Shown: positions 10,839 through 20,092 of the stretch, one piece after another
Layout of the letters: each line of letters begins with the position of its first letter
Numbering within the stretch: position 1 is the first letter of the stretch
Origin: Puniceicoccus vermicola
Lineage (GTDB): Bacteria; Verrucomicrobiota; Verrucomicrobiia; Opitutales; Puniceicoccaceae
Assembly (NCBI RefSeq): GCF_014230055.1
Contig: NZ_JACHVA010000040.1
Location: 104,815-168,814, forward strand
Direction of reading: 5' to 3'
Length of the DNA: 64,000 bases
Position numbers and translations under genes: made by a program
The notes under the pieces: model-generated
Seen by the model: only the letters and a program-made list of their open reading frames with translations
Databases searched by the model: none
Told to the model about the DNA's origin: nothing

Positions 10839-11384
10839 ATGCAAGCTACTTGGTCCCATGATTTCTCCATCTTTCTTGAGAGAATTTTCGGGGAGCCCCA
10901 GGGCTCGACGCCTTTTATGATCATTGGCGTCATCGCTCTCGGCAGCCTCGTTTTCTTCGCGTGGATGATCACCAACCTCATCTGCTCCCATCGCAAGGGC
11001 ATTTTTGCCTCCTTTTTCTCCCAAGCCATTCCCGGCTTCGCCGCGATCTTTGGTTGGATCGCCCTTCACCGCCACGTCGGTCCTCGACTCGAAGGAGAAG
11101 GATTGCAAACGCTCGTGCCGATCGTCGGCGCGATTCTGATCGGAATGGTAGCCAGTTTGCTCACCTCCCGGAAAATCCTCGGCATTTCCGGCTCGAGCTC
11201 CATCGTCACCAACTTCCTGACCTACGCCTGCGTTCTCGGCATGATCTTCCTCGGCGGATCGCTGGTTCGCGAGATGGATTCCAGCCTCCACACGTTGGAA
11301 CACGAGAAGGCCCAACGCGAAACCGACACTCAGAACATCCTGCAACAGAATGTGACGAAATCCTCGTCGCTAAAGAGAAACTAG
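10839..11384 (+). CDS. Small four-helix membrane protein, paralog of the gene at 13467
   Basis: 181-residue protein of unknown function with four predicted transmembrane segments (about residues 26-48, 60-78, 90-107 and 120-142) and a charged C-terminal tail with coiled-coil character (HTLEHEKAQRETDTQN). I do not recognise a named family. It is clearly homologous along its whole length to the 169-residue protein encoded at 13467-13976: both have a short amphipathic N terminus ending in a xxYG/xxQGxxPF turn, a TYAC motif in the last helix, FxGGSLV after it, and an NILQ/SILQ-like C terminus. The two copies flank recQ. ATG start; convergent with recQ. Confidence 0.7.
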   Translation: MQATWSHDFSIFLERIFGEPQGSTPFMIIGVIALGSLVFFAWMITNLICSHRKGIFASFFSQAIPGFAAIFGWIALHRHVGPRLEGEGLQTLVPIVGAILIGMVASLLTSRKILGISGSSSIVTNFLTYACVLGMIFLGGSLVREMDSSLHTLEHEKAQRETDTQNILQQNVTKSSSLKRN

Positions 11385-11430
11385 ACTCTCTGACTCCCCT
11401 CCGATTCCTTGCCGGGAAAAGACCCCGCCC

Positions 11431-13347
11431 TCAACTGCGAGCGGCCAACACTTCGGCAAACGGCACCTCGGCACATTTCCCGAACCATGCATTCCCCCGC
11501 AGTCCCCGAACCGCGGAAACCGCCGGGGAGCTGAGTCCGCACAAAAAACGAGCTTGCTGCCGCGGACGCCCCAACGCCTCCGGATGAGCCGCAACCAAGT
11601 CTTCAAAACCATCGAGGGCCAAACTTTCGATTCCCGGACTCCGCCGTGGTGGGATCGGTTCCGGGGTATCTCCCAGACAATTTCCACAATGCCCACAGTC
11701 GGCGATACTCTCCCCGAAGTACTCCAATAACATTGCGGTGAGACATCCGGGCTCCTCAGCATACTCCAGCATGAGGCCGATTCGTTCGATCTCCATCCGT
11801 TCGTGCGTTTCGAAACTTGCGGCCAGCTCCTCCGCAAGAAGAGCCGGGTCCGGCTCCTCCGCCAGCAGCTGGAAACGCTGCCGGTAACCTGCCAACTGCA
11901 GATCCGCCAATCCCTTCGTCTGCAAACTTTCCAAAGCCCGCAACACCACCGCTCGGTCCTGACCCGTCGCTTCAACCGCCCGATCCATATCGAGGGTCAC
12001 CCATTTCTTTGCTTTAGCGCAGCAGGCAAAGAGCTTCCGCAGAAAACTCGCTTGGCCCTCGGAATACTCGCCGAGCATGGCCTGACTGTCCACCTTCGGG
12101 GCAAATCGGACACTCCCGTAATAATGTCCCTCCGAACGGATCACTCCGGCCAATTCCAGACGAGTCAGCAAGGTGCTGATGACGAGCGGGCGCATATCGA
12201 ACCGCCGGGCAAGATCCGTGACGGCCAGATCGATGCTGGGTCCCTGCATGAGCAACTCGCCGAGCAGATTCTCCAGATTCACCGGATCAGGGGTGTCCCC
12301 ATAGACAAAATTCTCCAAGGTGGTGACGTCATCGCCACAGGCAAAAAGCTCACAGACCGACGGCTTCCCGTCGCGCCCCGCTCGCCCGATCTCCTGCATG
12401 TAGCTCTCAAATCCTTTCGCCAGATGGTAATGGTAAATATATCGAATGTCGGCCTTATCGATCCCCATCCCGAAGGCAATCGTGGCACAAATGATCTGCA
12501 CATCGCCCCGCATAAAGGCCTCCTGGGTCGAGCTACGTTTTTCCGCCGCCATCCCGGCATGGTAGGGCTCCGCGTTGAAGCCCGCCTCCTTCAATGAGGC
12601 AGCAACCTCCTCTGCATGCCGCTGGAGACTCACGTAGACAATGGTCGCTCCCGCTGGTCGGTCCCGCAGACGCTGGAGAAGCAGATCCGGCCGAACTTCA
12701 TCCGCGCAGGCCGTGACCCGCAACTCGAGATTGGCCCGGTAAAACCCCGTATTGATGATGTCCTCGGGAGCGATCCCAAAGGCCGCCGCCATATCCGCCG
12801 ACACCTTGGGCGTGGCCGTCGCGGTGAGAGCGAGCACTCTCTCCACCTCCAAAGACTTGGCGGCATCGGCCAGCTTCAAGTAATCGGGACGAAAATTGTG
12901 CCCCCACGCCGAAATGCAATGAGCCTCATCCACCGCGAGGAGGCTGATCCGCTGCCCCCGAATCAAACTGAGAAACCTCTCGTTCCCCAAACGCTCCGGA
13001 GCGACGAAAAGAAGCCCGACCTCCCCCGCCCGGATCTCCGCGGTCACACGACGGTAGTCCTCCTCGTCCAAACTCGAATCGAGACGCTCGGCCCGCACCC
13101 CTTTGGCGCGGAGACTGTCGATCTGATCCTTCATCAAGGCCAAGAGCGGGGAGATGACCAGAGTCAGCCCCGGCAGTAAGAGCGAAGGGAGTTGATAACA
13201 GAGACTCTTGCCCGAGCCCGTGGGAAAGATGGCGGCCGCCCCCTTCCCCGCAAGCAAACGATCGATCACCTCCTGCTGGCCCGGTCGAAATTCCTCAAAT
13301 CCAAAGCGTTCACGGAGTAAAGACAGGGAATCGTTCGCATCGGACAT
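11431..13347 (-). CDS. recQ: ATP-dependent DNA helicase RecQ
   Basis: 638-residue 3'-5' helicase of recombination and fork repair. The helicase core shows the RecQ motif 0 ([10 protein letters not shown]), Walker A ([14 protein letters not shown]), DEAH box ([13 protein letters not shown]), motif IV-VI ([23 protein letters not shown]). The zinc-binding domain retains four cysteines (PGC...DCGHCGNC), followed by a winged helix. Instead of a classical HRDC domain the C terminus ends with the short block seen in many RecQ proteins ([10 protein letters not shown]...VPFAEVLA). ATG at 13347 is preceded by GAGGG; an upstream TTG at 13416 is less likely. It lies between two paralogous membrane proteins on the opposite strand. 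Confidence 0.95.
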   Translation of the reverse strand: MSDANDSLSLLRERFGFEEFRPGQQEVIDRLLAGKGAAAIFPTGSGKSLCYQLPSLLLPGLTLVISPLLALMKDQIDSLRAKGVRAERLDSSLDEEDYRRVTAEIRAGEVGLLFVAPERLGNERFLSLIRGQRISLLAVDEAHCISAWGHNFRPDYLKLADAAKSLEVERVLALTATATPKVSADMAAAFGIAPEDIINTGFYRANLELRVTACADEVRPDLLLQRLRDRPAGATIVYVSLQRHAEEVAASLKEAGFNAEPYHAGMAAEKRSSTQEAFMRGDVQIICATIAFGMGIDKADIRYIYHYHLAKGFESYMQEIGRAGRDGKPSVCELFACGDDVTTLENFVYGDTPDPVNLENLLGELLMQGPSIDLAVTDLARRFDMRPLVISTLLTRLELAGVIRSEGHYYGSVRFAPKVDSQAMLGEYSEGQASFLRKLFACCAKAKKWVTLDMDRAVEATGQDRAVVLRALESLQTKGLADLQLAGYRQRFQLLAEEPDPALLAEELAASFETHERMEIERIGLMLEYAEEPGCLTAMLLEYFGESIADCGHCGNCLGDTPEPIPPRRSPGIESLALDGFEDLVAAHPEALGRPRQQARFLCGLSSPAVSAVRGLRGNAWFGKCAEVPFAEVLAARS

Positions 13348-13466
13348 CCTCTTACCCTCTGAAAGTTCACGTCCACACCGCAAGCGTCGACTCCCGAACC
13401 GCGACCCCACGGACAATAAAATGGGCTCGTCTTCCCCATACGGAGCGTGAGAACATCGCCTCCACT

Positions 13467-13976
13467 ATGAATGAATGGAAAACTGAGCTGAATTCTTTCC
13501 TCGAGATGATCTTCAACGCCCCCTACGGAACGAAACCGTTCTGGGTCTCGGCAGGCATTGCTCTCGGCGTCCTTCTAATTTTTGGCTGGCTCATCTCCAA
13601 TTTCATTTTCTCCGCGAAACGGGGCATGATCATCTCCTTTATCGCAAATCTCCTCCCCGGTGCCGCCGCCATCGCGGGCTGGATCGCCGTCACTCTTTAC
13701 GCCGTTCCCGAGCTCAACGCCGGTCCGGTGCGGGACTATCTCCCCCTCGCCGGGGCGATTCTGGCTGGCTTTCTCGCCACCATGATCTTCTCCCGGTTTA
13801 TACTCGGAATTACTGAAGGCAAAGTCTTCATCTCGATGATCATGACCTATGCCTGCGTGGCCGGAGCGATCTTCATCGGCGGGTCTCTTGTGAAGAACGT
13901 AGACTCAGGCCTCGAAAGCCTCGAGAACAAGCAGAACGAGCGTCAGCAAGAATCGGATTCGATTCTCCAATACTGA
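13467..13976 (+). CDS. Small four-helix membrane protein, paralog of the gene at 10839
   Basis: 169-residue unknown membrane protein, four predicted transmembrane helices and a charged C-terminal tail (ESLENKQNERQQESDSILQY). It matches the protein at 10839-11384 across the full chain, for example GIALGVLLIFGWLISNFIF here against GVIALGSLVFFAWMITNLIC, and MTYACVAGAIFIGGSLV against LTYACVLGMIFLGGSLV. It is divergent from recQ, with 119 bp between the starts, and is followed after 78 bp by proS on the same strand. No enzymatic motif is visible; a structural or accessory envelope role is the most that can be suggested. Confidence 0.7.
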   Translation: MNEWKTELNSFLEMIFNAPYGTKPFWVSAGIALGVLLIFGWLISNFIFSAKRGMIISFIANLLPGAAAIAGWIAVTLYAVPELNAGPVRDYLPLAGAILAGFLATMIFSRFILGITEGKVFISMIMTYACVAGAIFIGGSLVKNVDSGLESLENKQNERQQESDSILQY

Positions 13977-14054
13977 CCCGCCTCATCGCATCCACCACAA
14001 ACCGCAAAAATCCCCTCGTCAGACGGCCAGTGAGCCCGTAGACGTGAATCTTCC

Positions 14055-15557
14055 ATGGCGAAAAAACAGAGAACCGCGATTGAGCCCACCCGGGCTGAGA
14101 ATTATCCCGAATGGTATCAGCAAGTCATCAAAGCTGCTGATCTAGCCGAAAACAGCCCGGTGCGTGGCTGCATGGTCATCAAGCCGTGGGGATACGGTCT
14201 CTGGGAAAATATCCAGAAGGTTCTCGACCGGATGTTTAAAGAGACGGGCCACGAGAACGCCTACTTTCCTCTCTTCATCCCGCGCAGTTTTCTCCAGAAA
14301 GAGGCCGAGCACGTCGACGGATTTGCCAAAGAGTGTGCGGTCGTCACCCACTCTCGTCTTGAAGCCGATGAAAACGGCGTTCTCCAGCCCACCGGCGAAC
14401 TCGAAGAACCTCTGATTGTCCGGCCCACCTCCGAAACCATTATCGGGGAAATGTATTCGAAATGGGTCCAGTCCTATCGAGACCTGCCCATCCTCATCAA
14501 CCAATGGGCCAACGTTGTCCGTTGGGAAATGCGGACCCGCCTCTTCCTGCGCACGGCAGAGTTCCTCTGGCAAGAAGGCCACACGGTTCACGCAACCCAG
14601 GAAGAAGCCGTCGAAGAAACTCTCAAGATGCTCGACGTCTACGAGACCTTCGCCCGCGACTATCTGGCCGTCCCCGTGATTAAGGGAGAGAAGACCGCCG
14701 CCGAACGTTTCCCAGGGGCCGTCTCGACGTACAGCATTGAGGCCATGATGCAGGACCGCAAGGCACTCCAGGCCGGCACCTCCCATTTCCTCGGGCAGAA
14801 TTTTGCAAAATCCAGCGAGATCAAATTCCTCAGTTCGGAGGGTCAGGAAGAATACGCCTGGACCACGTCTTGGGGCGTTTCGACCCGCCTCGTTGGGGCG
14901 ATGATCATGGTCCACAGCGACGACGACGGCCTCGTGCTGCCGCCCAAGCTGGCACCGCGACACGTCGTCATCATTCCCGTCATCCCCAAGGAAGAGCACC
15001 GCGACGCGGTGACCGACTATTGTCGCAAGCTGCAGGGCGAGCTTCTCGGCTGCAACTACGGCGATCAACCCTTGCGGGTCGAGCTCGACGAGCGCGACAT
15101 GCGCGGTGGCGAAAAAGTCTGGGGATGGGTCAAAAAGGGCGTCCCGGTTCGCCTCGAAGTGGGCCCCCGCGATGTCGAAAACGACGCCGTATTCCTCGGC
15201 CGCCGCGACAAAGCTGCCAAGGACCGCCAGACCGTCTCCCGCAAAGATTTGCTCCAGTCGATTGAAGGGATTTTGGGAGATATCCACGAAGCCCTTTACC
15301 AGCGCGCCCTCAAATTCCAAAAGGAGAACACCAAGCGTATCGAAACCAAAGAGGAATTCTATTCTTGGTTCGCCAACGAAAAGGAATCTGGATTCGTCAT
15401 CTGCCCTTGGGCCGGAAGCGCCGAGCTCGAAAAGGAAATTTCAACCGAAACGAAGGTCACCATTCGTTGTATTCCGATGGACGAGAAGAAAACAGGCACC
15501 TGCCCCTTCACCGGAACAGAGAACGCACCAATGGCCGTCTTTGCTCGGTCTTATTGA
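14055..15557 (+). CDS. proS: Prolyl-tRNA synthetase, archaeal/eukaryotic type
   Basis: 500-residue class-II aminoacyl-tRNA synthetase that charges tRNA-Pro. The sequence follows the archaeal/eukaryote-like ProS group: RGCMVIKPWGYGLWENIQ near the N terminus, class-II motif 2 around RWEMRTRLFLRTAEFLWQE, and a C-terminal extension ending in a conserved aromatic Tyr. The bacterial INS editing domain between motifs 2 and 3 is absent, so cis-editing of Ala-tRNA-Pro is not expected. The C-terminal domain has the family cysteines (CPWAG, CPFTG). The ATG start follows the membrane-protein gene by 78 bp. A small hairpin (15568-15583) lies just after the stop. Confidence 0.96.
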   Translation: MAKKQRTAIEPTRAENYPEWYQQVIKAADLAENSPVRGCMVIKPWGYGLWENIQKVLDRMFKETGHENAYFPLFIPRSFLQKEAEHVDGFAKECAVVTHSRLEADENGVLQPTGELEEPLIVRPTSETIIGEMYSKWVQSYRDLPILINQWANVVRWEMRTRLFLRTAEFLWQEGHTVHATQEEAVEETLKMLDVYETFARDYLAVPVIKGEKTAAERFPGAVSTYSIEAMMQDRKALQAGTSHFLGQNFAKSSEIKFLSSEGQEEYAWTTSWGVSTRLVGAMIMVHSDDDGLVLPPKLAPRHVVIIPVIPKEEHRDAVTDYCRKLQGELLGCNYGDQPLRVELDERDMRGGEKVWGWVKKGVPVRLEVGPRDVENDAVFLGRRDKAAKDRQTVSRKDLLQSIEGILGDIHEALYQRALKFQKENTKRIETKEEFYSWFANEKESGFVICPWAGSAELEKEISTETKVTIRCIPMDEKKTGTCPFTGTENAPMAVFARSY

Positions 15558-15840
15558 GTCGCGCGAAAGGGAACCGATTCCCTCTTAAAGGGCATCCCCA
15601 TCTCTTCCACCTTCAGCCCAGCATCATAAGGCTGCTTTCGCTTGAGACGCCCTGATGCCGGAATTCTCTTCCGGCGCAGCTTCGATGAATTGCCAAACGG
15701 CCGATCCTACGGGGCGGACTCAAGTCCGCGCTCCACGGGAAAATGGTGCTCGTGATTGCTGATCTTGGCGTGAGTTCCTGCGAATAAACGAAATCGCACC
15801 GCATTTGCCCAACCGGGGTAGAATCCGATAACGGGAATCC
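15558..15840. repeat. Intergenic stretch with three compact inverted repeats
   Basis: No gene found in these 283 bases between the convergent ends of proS and the ArsR-methyltransferase gene. It holds three short perfect inverted repeats: AGGGAA/TTCCCT (15568-15583, loop CCGA), GCCGGAA/TTCCGGC (15657-15675, loop TTCTC) and GCGGACT/AGTCCGC (15714-15729, loop CA). None is followed by a convincing T run in either direction. They could be factor-dependent 3' end structures or members of a dispersed palindromic repeat family; other hairpins of similar build lie at 37784 and 54925. Confidence 0.5.
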
Positions 15841-16779
15841 TTACGCAGACGGCTTCAAACCCGTCGCCAGAAGAGTAACGAAGCCAGGCTCCTGCTCTTC
15901 GCGTGAAACGGGGGTCACTTCAACCGAACGAAATCCGGCGTCCCGGAGGAACTGATACAGTTCGTTCTCAGAGAAACCGAGCCACTTGTCAGCATACAAC
16001 TCGCGGGCCTTTTCAAAATTGTGTTCGTCAAGGTCCAAAACGGCCAGACGCCCGCCCGGCTTGAGGATGCGGAATGCTTCCGAAATGGCTTGTTTCGGCT
16101 TCTCGGCGTGGTGAAGGGCTTGGCTAAGAATAGCCAGATCGACCGAGCCGTCCTTCATCGGCACGTCCTCGATATCACCGAGTTTATACTGGAGATTCTT
16201 CAGTCCGTTCTTCTCGGCCAATTCCTTACCGACCTCCACCATCCGCGGAGAGCTGTCGATGCAGAAGACCTTCTCGGCGTTACGCGCCAGAAGTTGCGAG
16301 ATCATCCCCTCTCCGGCCCCAAGGTCGGCGACGCGAATCCGGGGCGAAAGCAGGAGGAGAAAGTGCCCCAACGCCTGCCACGATCTCCCCGGGCAGTAGC
16401 TTCGGCCCAGTCGGCCAGCGACGAGATTGAAGTACTTTTCCGCGACCTGTTTCCGCCGTGCGAGAATCCGCTCGAGGTTGCGGGCATCCTCCGCGAAAAG
16501 ATCGTCTTCTTCGGCCACCGCCAAAGCGGAATCGACGAGATTTCTCACCGATCCGCCGAGAGACGGGTTCAGCCCGTAGAAGGAATGCTTCCCCTCCCGA
16601 CGATCCGAAACCAAGTTGCCTTGGCGCAGTAGACCGAGGTGAGAAGAAATTCTCGACTGACCCATCCCGAGGATCTCCTGCAGCTCCGCTACAGTGAGTT
16701 CCTCCCGACGAACCAGAGAGAGAATACGAGCCCGAGTAGGCTCGGAAAGCAGGCGAAGAGTTTCCCAACCTTCCGCCAT
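15841..16779 (-). CDS. ArsR-type winged-helix / SAM-methyltransferase fusion
   Basis: 312-residue protein with an N-terminal ArsR-like winged helix (residues about 1-95; SEPTRARILSLV, AELQEILGMGQSRISSHLGLL) joined to a class-I SAM-dependent methyltransferase domain (from about 145; VADLGAGEGMISQLLA, a PMKDGSVDLAILSQALHH motif and FRILKPGGRLAVLD). No metal-binding ELCVC cysteines are present in the sensor helix, so a classical metal sensor is unlikely. Such fusions are known in several phyla; they could be regulators sensing SAM/SAH or modifying a ligand. Single gene, 36 bp after the extended greA gene on the same strand. Substrate and regulon unknown. Confidence 0.85.
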   Translation of the reverse strand: MAEGWETLRLLSEPTRARILSLVRREELTVAELQEILGMGQSRISSHLGLLRQGNLVSDRREGKHSFYGLNPSLGGSVRNLVDSALAVAEEDDLFAEDARNLERILARRKQVAEKYFNLVAGRLGRSYCPGRSWQALGHFLLLLSPRIRVADLGAGEGMISQLLARNAEKVFCIDSSPRMVEVGKELAEKNGLKNLQYKLGDIEDVPMKDGSVDLAILSQALHHAEKPKQAISEAFRILKPGGRLAVLDLDEHNFEKARELYADKWLGFSENELYQFLRDAGFRSVEVTPVSREEQEPGFVTLLATGLKPSA

Positions 16780-16815
16780 GGCTTCCCTCCTACTCGAAAA
16801 TAGACCTCCCTGGGA

Positions 16816-18699
16816 TTACCAGGGCTGGTCGACCCAACGCGAGATGGACTCGACCTTCCAGGCTTCCTTGGCTCCGTCCACTTCGGTTTCGACCGTATCG
16901 CCCACCTTGCGGGAGAGGAGACGCTGACCGAGCGGAGTGAGGTAGGAAAGGATGTCGCTGTCCGGATCACTGTCCCAAGCGCCAAGGATGGCATACTTGC
17001 GGACTTCACCCGAAGAACCTTCATGCAGCTCGACGACTGAACCAATCCCGACCACATCGGTGGAGACATCGCTGAAGTCGGTGACGCGGGCACGGGCCAG
17101 ATCCTTCTCGAGATCGCCTTTGCGGGCCAAGAGGGTGTCTTGGTCCTGACGGGCCATCTTGTACTCGGCGTTTTCGCGCAAGTCGCCGTGCTCCTTGGCC
17201 GTTTCGATCGCCTGCTTGTTTTCGGGGATCTTCTTGCTGACGAGCTCTTCGTATTCCTTCTTGGCCAGATCGAAGCTCTTCTGCGAAACCGTAAGGGCCG
17301 AATCGGCGGCCGGTTCCTGATCTGCAGCTGCTTCGCGCTCGAGGAGGCTCTGAATGCTCGGATACTTGCGGATGAAGCGAACGAGCAGAGACTTCTTCGT
17401 CAGGTCGTCAAAACCTTGATTGAGAAGAAGGGTCTGCGCCAAGTCGCGGGCGGTTTCCGCAGTTCCTCGATCGAGGAGGAGCGGGATGAGCTCGGTGTCA
17501 TCGCTAAGCGCATCGGCGAGCGGAATCCGGCGGGTGGAGGCGTTTTGCAAAGACTCGAGGTCGATCGCGTAGAAAACGGCGTTGAGAAGACGCGGGCTGA
17601 GGAGGCTGTCAATCAGGTCCGCATATTTGACCGAATTGCGGTTCTTGATGATCCACTGGAGGATCGGGCCGCGCATCGTTTGCTCATTGAGCCAACGTTC
17701 GAAGCACTCCTTCACGCGGGCTTCCTTCTTCTTCTCATAGAGGAAGGCGATGCACTCGCTGGTGAACTTCCCTTCACTGTGACGCAGGAGGCGGACGATG
17801 ATGTCTTCCCACTTGTCAGGATAGGTCCGGGTCAGGAGGTCAAGGAAACGGTGATAGTAAGCGGCTGGCAGTTCGTCGGCGAGCTTCTCCAGATTCTCAG
17901 CGGCCTCTTCGATAATTGAGAAAGAGGTCGGCTCAAGAGTCTCGACGTCGATATCAGTCGAATCATCGCGGGCCAGGTCATTGCGAACCCAAACGCCGTG
18001 CAGACGGTCAGCCTGTGTCAACAGCTTGGTGCTTTCAATGGCCTTGGTCAGGGTCTCAAGAACGCTCTCGAGGTGCTCCTTCAACTCGTCCTTGTCCTTC
18101 GAAAGGGCATAGAGTTTTTCAGCGAGGATGATCTTTTGTTTGGCCTTCTTGGTCGCGAAGAACTCCTCGAGAATTTCTTCTTCCGGGGTAATTTCTTCTT
18201 CGCGCAGGACAAAAGGATCGGTCTTCTTGGAGGGAACGGCGACGCGCGGCTCGCGGACGAGATCTTTCTTGGTGTCCGTCCACCATTTCTTGCGTTTGCG
18301 GTCCTGAGGGATGAGGAAGCCGAGTTGGCGCTCAATCTCGATCGCGGTGGCCTGTTTATCAGCCTTGGCCGCCAAAATCGCGGTGACAATTCCCACGCGA
18401 TCCTTGTCGATCATCTCTTTGACGACGTCAGGCTCGGTCCGCATGCGGACGAGGATGTCGTCGTGCCCGAGGATCTCCAATTTGTCGATGCAGAAGGCGG
18501 GATCCATTGCATGGCCCTCTTTTCCTTCTTCGAAATCAATAATGAGCTTGTTCGCGTCGGAGTCGTAGCTCTGAATCTTTCCGAAACCCCAGCTTCGGTG
18601 AATGCAATAACTGCCGGGCTGCATCGCCTCCAACTTTTCGCGGGACGCCTCCAGCTTCGCGTCTGCGGCAATCAACTGATCGATTGTTTCTGAATCCAT
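16816..18699 (-). CDS. greA: Transcript-cleavage factor GreA with very long N-terminal extension
   Basis: 627 residues from the ATG at 18699. The last 160 residues (about 468-627) are a full GreA: coiled-coil with the acidic tip AKEHGDLRENAEYK (Asp506 and Glu509 correspond to the catalytic pair of GreA), then the globular domain ending in TPLGQRLLSRKVGDTV. Residues 1-467 are unlike standard 158-residue GreA. They begin with a small beta-rich stretch (SYCIHRSWGFGKIQ, then KLIIDFEEGKEGH) reminiscent of Tudor/CarD-type RNA-polymerase-interacting folds, followed by a mostly helical, charged region. Chlamydial GreA is known to carry a comparable extension. Divergent from the rsmB-like gene with 56 bp between starts; the frame extends further upstream only inside that promoter and gene. 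Confidence 0.85.
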   Translation of the reverse strand: MDSETIDQLIAADAKLEASREKLEAMQPGSYCIHRSWGFGKIQSYDSDANKLIIDFEEGKEGHAMDPAFCIDKLEILGHDDILVRMRTEPDVVKEMIDKDRVGIVTAILAAKADKQATAIEIERQLGFLIPQDRKRKKWWTDTKKDLVREPRVAVPSKKTDPFVLREEEITPEEEILEEFFATKKAKQKIILAEKLYALSKDKDELKEHLESVLETLTKAIESTKLLTQADRLHGVWVRNDLARDDSTDIDVETLEPTSFSIIEEAAENLEKLADELPAAYYHRFLDLLTRTYPDKWEDIIVRLLRHSEGKFTSECIAFLYEKKKEARVKECFERWLNEQTMRGPILQWIIKNRNSVKYADLIDSLLSPRLLNAVFYAIDLESLQNASTRRIPLADALSDDTELIPLLLDRGTAETARDLAQTLLLNQGFDDLTKKSLLVRFIRKYPSIQSLLEREAAADQEPAADSALTVSQKSFDLAKKEYEELVSKKIPENKQAIETAKEHGDLRENAEYKMARQDQDTLLARKGDLEKDLARARVTDFSDVSTDVVGIGSVVELHEGSSGEVRKYAILGAWDSDPDSDILSYLTPLGQRLLSRKVGDTVETEVDGAKEAWKVESISRWVDQPW

Positions 18700-18755
18700 A
18701 AATGTTTGTGGCAAGCTGCTCTTTGGAATGAAGTAAAACGTACAATAGTGGGGAC

Positions 18756-20030
18756 ATGACCAAGAATGACAACAGTTTTTCCCAGAGTGGCCAAAGGCTC
18801 GCTCTGGCGTGGATGACGCGCTACCTGCGGACTCCGGCAAAATCTTCGGAAATCCGTGAAGCGGGCGGTGCGGAATCTGACACACCGCAAGCAGAGAGGC
18901 GGGCTCGAAGGCTGCACGCCTCGTGCCTGCGCCACCTGCGACTCTATCGGGAGATCCTCTCCCCTCTGGTCGCAAAGAAGCCCTCGCCAGAGGTACAGGC
19001 CGCATTGTTTCTCGCCCTGACCGAGGTCGATCTCGATTCTTCGGGCCGAAAACCGGCGATCATCGATTCCTGGGTCGGCGCCGTGCGCAAGATCGGCGGC
19101 CGCAAAACATCCGGATTTGCCAACGCGGTTCTCCGCCGCGCCTCGGCCCAATTGGAAAAAGCCCGGGATGGCAAAACCGAGCTCTCCCCCGCGATTTTGA
19201 GTTCGCACCCTGACTGGCTGGTTCGTCGCTGGACCGAGTCCCTGGGAAAACTGGAGACCGAGCGCATCCTCCAATGGAATCAAACGCCTCCCGACATTTA
19301 TGCCTCGGGATCCCAAGAAGATCGCGAGAAGGCCGGTCTCGAACCGACTCAATGGCCCGAATTCTCCCGGATCCCCCATGGAATCTCCCCCGCGGTAGCC
19401 GAAGGCCTGCAATCAGGGGCTCTGACGATCCGAGACCCGGCGACCCGCATCGCGGCAAACCTCCTCTGCGCCTCTCGCCCCGACCGAGTTCTTGACCTCT
19501 GCGCCAGCCCGGGAGGGAAAAGCCGCGCCATTCTCTCCCGGGCCAACGGCCCATCGACGTTGGTCGCCGCTGACCGGGAAGAACGCCTCGCCGATCTTCG
19601 GCAAAACCTATCGCCTTGGGCCGACCGCGTCAGTGCAGTGGCGATCGATCTGGAACGTCCGGAAACCCTCCCGGAAGCATGGAGGAACCAGTTCGACGCC
19701 GTTCTCCTCGACGCTCCCTGCTCAAACACCGGCGTTATTCATCGCAAACCCGACGTAAAATGGCGCCTCAGCCCCAAAGACATGGAGGCTATGCCCCTCA
19801 TCCAAAAAACTTTCCTTCGGGAAGCGTCCCGTTTCGTCCGCCCCGGCGGATGCCTCGTCTACAGCACCTGCAGTATTGAGGAAGAGGAGAATCGAGCCGT
19901 CGCCGAGTCATTTTTGCAATCCCCCGAGGGGAGCTCTTTTCAACTCACCGCCGCGATCCGCGCCCTCCCCTCCCGCACAGGCCATGACGGGGCCGGAGTC
20001 TATCGATTTATGAGGGCCAAGGATCGTTGA
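18756..20030 (+). CDS. RsmB-family RNA (cytosine-5) methyltransferase
   Basis: 424-residue SAM-dependent m5C methyltransferase, probably the 16S rRNA C967 enzyme. The N-terminal NusB-like helical domain (about residues 10-150) precedes the methyltransferase domain with SAM motif LDLCASPGGKSRAIL, the first catalytic-site cysteine in LLDAPCSNTGVIHRKPD (Asn replaces the usual Gly after CS) and the second in VYSTCSIEEEEN. The combination of a NusB domain and both cysteines points to RsmB rather than RsmF. ATG at 18756. The next gene's frame starts within its last codons, but the true peroxiredoxin start is 62 bp downstream. Confidence 0.88.
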   Translation: MTKNDNSFSQSGQRLALAWMTRYLRTPAKSSEIREAGGAESDTPQAERRARRLHASCLRHLRLYREILSPLVAKKPSPEVQAALFLALTEVDLDSSGRKPAIIDSWVGAVRKIGGRKTSGFANAVLRRASAQLEKARDGKTELSPAILSSHPDWLVRRWTESLGKLETERILQWNQTPPDIYASGSQEDREKAGLEPTQWPEFSRIPHGISPAVAEGLQSGALTIRDPATRIAANLLCASRPDRVLDLCASPGGKSRAILSRANGPSTLVAADREERLADLRQNLSPWADRVSAVAIDLERPETLPEAWRNQFDAVLLDAPCSNTGVIHRKPDVKWRLSPKDMEAMPLIQKTFLREASRFVRPGGCLVYSTCSIEEEENRAVAESFLQSPEGSSFQLTAAIRALPSRTGHDGAGVYRFMRAKDR

Positions 20031-20092
20031 CACCACTCGGCTCAGAACCTAAACACTTAGATTCGCTAAGCACTAACAACTTGAGCATTATT

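Noticed and set aside
10707..11345. Minus-strand open frame of 212 codons opposite the first membrane protein
   Set aside because: The plus-strand protein has a full-length paralog at 13467, so the plus frame is the coding one.
14142..15320. Open frame of 392 codons on the minus strand
   Set aside because: Antisense to proS.
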